From positions 1-8,080 of the forward strand of contig CAWEOA010000006.1 in the NCBI GenBank assembly GCA_963810615.1: a stretch of 8,080 nt of DNA, read 5' to 3'. The notes under the pieces were generated by a model, which saw nothing but the letters and a program-made list of their open reading frames with translations, did not search any database and was not told where the DNA came from. Positions 6,756-8,080 of the stretch are shown piece by piece. The DNA is from JARRQJ01 sp963810615 (GTDB lineage: Bacteria; Pseudomonadota; Gammaproteobacteria; DRLM01). Positions within the stretch are counted from its first letter, which is position 1; every line of letters begins with the position of its first letter. The translations under genes were made by a program, and so were the position numbers.

Positions 6756-7199
6756 TCATTGGGCGCTGATAATTTTCACAGTGCCGTCAAGCAATTTCCG
6801 CTCGATGTAGCCAATATCATCCGGGTTCTCAAAGAGATGTTTCTTCATTTCGACGCCGTTCGCCACTTCATGCGGAGGCTGGCCCCGGCCGGTGAAGATC
6901 ATCTTCGACCAATACATCTTGACCTGCGCGGGGGATTTACCGATGAACTTGAGGTAGAACGCATCACGCGCGGCGTTACCTTCGGCCTGATCGAGCGGCA
7001 CGGCCAAACTGCCGTCGGGAAACTTGCTGGTCTTGCCGAGAAAAATATCCGCGACGTAGTTCTTGCTCAGCGCGGTCAGCGGGTTCTTGGCTGAGACGAC
7101 CGCGACCACCTCGGCGGCTGCCTGACCTGAGCTCAAGGCCAGGGCCAGTGCGATGATGATAGATCCGATGCGGCTTATTATGATCATGGTTGGCCTCAT
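6756..7199 (-). CDS. Small secreted PstS-like (single-lobe) substrate-binding protein, copy C
   Basis: 147 residues from the ATG at 7199, with a signal peptide of about 29 (GSIIIALALALSSGQAAA, then EVVAVVSAKN) and a mature chain of about 118. It has the same fold signature as copies A and B: KNYVADIFLGKTSKFPDGS, WSKMIFTGRGQPP (identical in all three) and NPDDIGYIERKL. The segment equivalent to the phosphate-binding GSGT of PstS is GNAA with Gln in place of Arg, the most eroded of the three. By eye 18 of 118 mature residues differ from copy A. The start overlaps the stop of porin D by one base (TGATG); a second ATG at codon 5, with AGG about 6 bases before it, could be the actual start. The gene ends 51 bp before porin C. 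Likely a periplasmic accessory protein; its ligand, if any, is unknown. Confidence 0.85.
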   Translation of the reverse strand: MRPTMIIISRIGSIIIALALALSSGQAAAEVVAVVSAKNPLTALSKNYVADIFLGKTSKFPDGSLAVPLDQAEGNAARDAFYLKFIGKSPAQVKMYWSKMIFTGRGQPPHEVANGVEMKKHLFENPDDIGYIERKLLDGTVKIISAQ

Positions 7200-8080
7200 C
7201 AAAATACGAAATCAATCGATGCGCTGAACAGGTTGACCGTGCCGCCCGTTTGGTACCCCGGCTGGAAATTGATCAATACGCCGCTCGAGCCGGAGCCGAT
7301 GCGGGTGTGATCGTATTGCACTTTGAATGCGGTGTTCCTCGTCATTTCCCAGCGCCCGCCTATGGACAGGGTGTTCTGAACTGGATTTGTGCTCAATACT
7401 GCGTTGAGGGCGGCATTGAGACCGGCAGCAGTGCCTACCAGAGAAGGAGGTAAGGTGGACAGATTCAAACCGGGATCGGAGAGAGTGTCCGCCTTCGCCT
7501 GGCCGTAGGTGAGGTAGGGTGTAAACTCGCCAAGCCGATAGCCGCCGCTCAGGTACCAGCCGGTTGCTTTACCTGCGAAGGAATGGCTAACTAAACGGCC
7601 CCATTCCCCCGACATGAACCACTGGCCGGGATCGTAGCGTGCACCCATTGTGATTAATGATAAGGATTTATTGTCGGCAACGTATTTGTCCGCAATGGCG
7701 ACGCCTTCCGGCCCGAATTGTCTGAAGGCGTCGAAAATCGGATTAAGGCCGTTCAGAGTGAAGCGTGATGATTCGTAGCCTAAGTGCAGTGTGGCGGCGC
7801 GGTATTCGCCTGTATAGGACAGACCCCACGACTGCCTCGCTTTGATAGCGCCCTGACCGCCCGGTAACTCGTTTTCGCTTTTACCGAAGTGAGCCTGTAG
7901 AGCATTGGTGACGTCACCGAGATGCATTTGGTAGGTGGCGTCCACGCCATCGCTGGCGGTGACCGGAGCCAAACGATAGACCTCCAAAGGCGGACGCACC
8001 CATGGATAGCTATAAGCCACTTTTCGGGTATCTGAGAATAAAAAGGTAGGCAGCACGGTTCGACCGGCGCGTAGACTTAA
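7199..8080 (-). CDS. Porin-like outer-membrane beta-barrel protein (array copy D, 5' end outside window)
   Basis: 293 residues are visible and the frame is open to the right edge, so the start is missing; alignment to copy B suggests about 132 residues (signal peptide and constant block) lie beyond the window. An ATG-like start inside the visible part should not be taken as real, because the residues before it (LSLRAGRTV) already match the internal SLRAGRTVLP of copy A. The C-terminus FSASIDFVF is the usual barrel end. It shares the long STLPPSLVG loop and FDAFR / IADKY with copy A, but the WEMTRNTAFKVQYDHTRI strand with copy B, so its relationships change along its length. Its stop overlaps the start of small protein C. 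Probably an outer-membrane channel. Confidence 0.9.
   Translation of the reverse strand, partial: LSLRAGRTVLPTFLFSDTRKVAYSYPWVRPPLEVYRLAPVTASDGVDATYQMHLGDVTNALQAHFGKSENELPGGQGAIKARQSWGLSYTGEYRAATLHLGYESSRFTLNGLNPIFDAFRQFGPEGVAIADKYVADNKSLSLITMGARYDPGQWFMSGEWGRLVSHSFAGKATGWYLSGGYRLGEFTPYLTYGQAKADTLSDPGLNLSTLPPSLVGTAAGLNAALNAVLSTNPVQNTLSIGGRWEMTRNTAFKVQYDHTRIGSGSSGVLINFQPGYQTGGTVNLFSASIDFVF

Larger units (their letters stand above)
1795..8080 (-). repeat. Tandem array of porin plus small binding-protein cassettes
   Basis: Seven genes alternate on the same strand: four porin-like genes (the first cut by the right edge) and three small PstS-like genes. Corresponding points are 1748-1753 bp apart once a 134-bp insertion is subtracted: porin starts at 3069, 4822 and 6704; small-gene starts at 3569, 5451 and 7199. 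The copies are similar at DNA level, including stretches that are nearly base-identical, for example the block encoding the AVLQVIAEQNYDNSYRPHVEWAN region. These are direct duplications with divergence, not an inverted or mobile-element structure: no transposase, integrase or terminal repeat of the array is visible. The left end is porin A at 1795; the right end lies outside the window. Confidence 0.95.

Noticed and set aside
3108..7094. Plus-strand open frames opposite all three small genes (about 3108-3458, 5011-5382, 6690-7094) with similar translations
   Set aside because: They are conserved only because the underlying DNA is duplicated. They have no signal, fold motif or ribosome site of their own, and the - strand products have clear signal peptides and family motifs.
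3120..7199. Reading the small genes as pstS of a phosphate ABC transporter
   Set aside because: Half the normal length, altered phosphate-site residues, and no permease or ATPase genes nearby; only distant family membership is supported.
1795..8080. Regularly spaced repeats suggesting a CRISPR or integron-like array
   Set aside because: The repeated units are complete protein-coding genes of 1.75 kb in one orientation, without short direct repeats, recombination sites or an integrase.

Overview
The window looks like the chromosome of a Gram-negative proteobacterium. The reasons are outer-membrane beta-barrel genes ending in the aromatic C-terminal strand that the Bam machinery recognises, Sec signal peptides, an intact GGDEF-EAL protein, and two intergenic palindromic repeats of a kind scattered in proteobacterial genomes. 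A betaproteobacterium of the Nitrosomonadales type is my guess from the feel of the proteins; nothing in the window proves it.

Layout. The first 1.5 kb (+ strand) is the 3' part of a membrane-anchored GGDEF-EAL gene (cyclic di-GMP synthesis/hydrolysis) whose sensor end lies outside the window. A gene-free stretch (1485-1794) follows, carrying an imperfect palindromic repeat. Everything from 1795 to the right edge is on the - strand and is one head-to-tail array in which two gene types alternate: a porin-like outer-membrane protein of about 420 residues and a small secreted protein of about 147 residues that resembles one lobe of the phosphate-binding protein PstS. In transcription order (right to left) the genes are porin D (5' end off the window), small protein C, porin C, small protein B, porin B, small protein A, porin A. 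The repeat period is about 1.75 kb. The array continues past the right edge, so its copy number and promoter are unknown.

How the genes may work together. Each porin stop codon overlaps the start of the next small gene (TGATG), so each porin is probably translationally coupled to its small partner. Each small gene is followed by about 50 bp and then a conserved GGAG ribosome site for the next porin. One such gap has grown by 134 bp through insertion of a palindromic element, and the paralogous gap serves as its empty site. The small proteins keep the PstS-like fold signature, but the residues that hold phosphate in true PstS are altered. No PstC, PstA or PstB genes are visible, so a simple phosphate transporter is unlikely. 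The porins combine nearly constant segments with variable ones, and which copies resemble each other changes along the gene. This suggests recombination or gene conversion inside the array.

The most unusual thing here is the tandem porin plus single-lobe binding-protein cassette. Possible jobs are a set of outer-membrane uptake channels each with its own periplasmic accessory protein, or a family of surface variants. A link to the neighbouring cyclic di-GMP receptor is possible but rests only on proximity.
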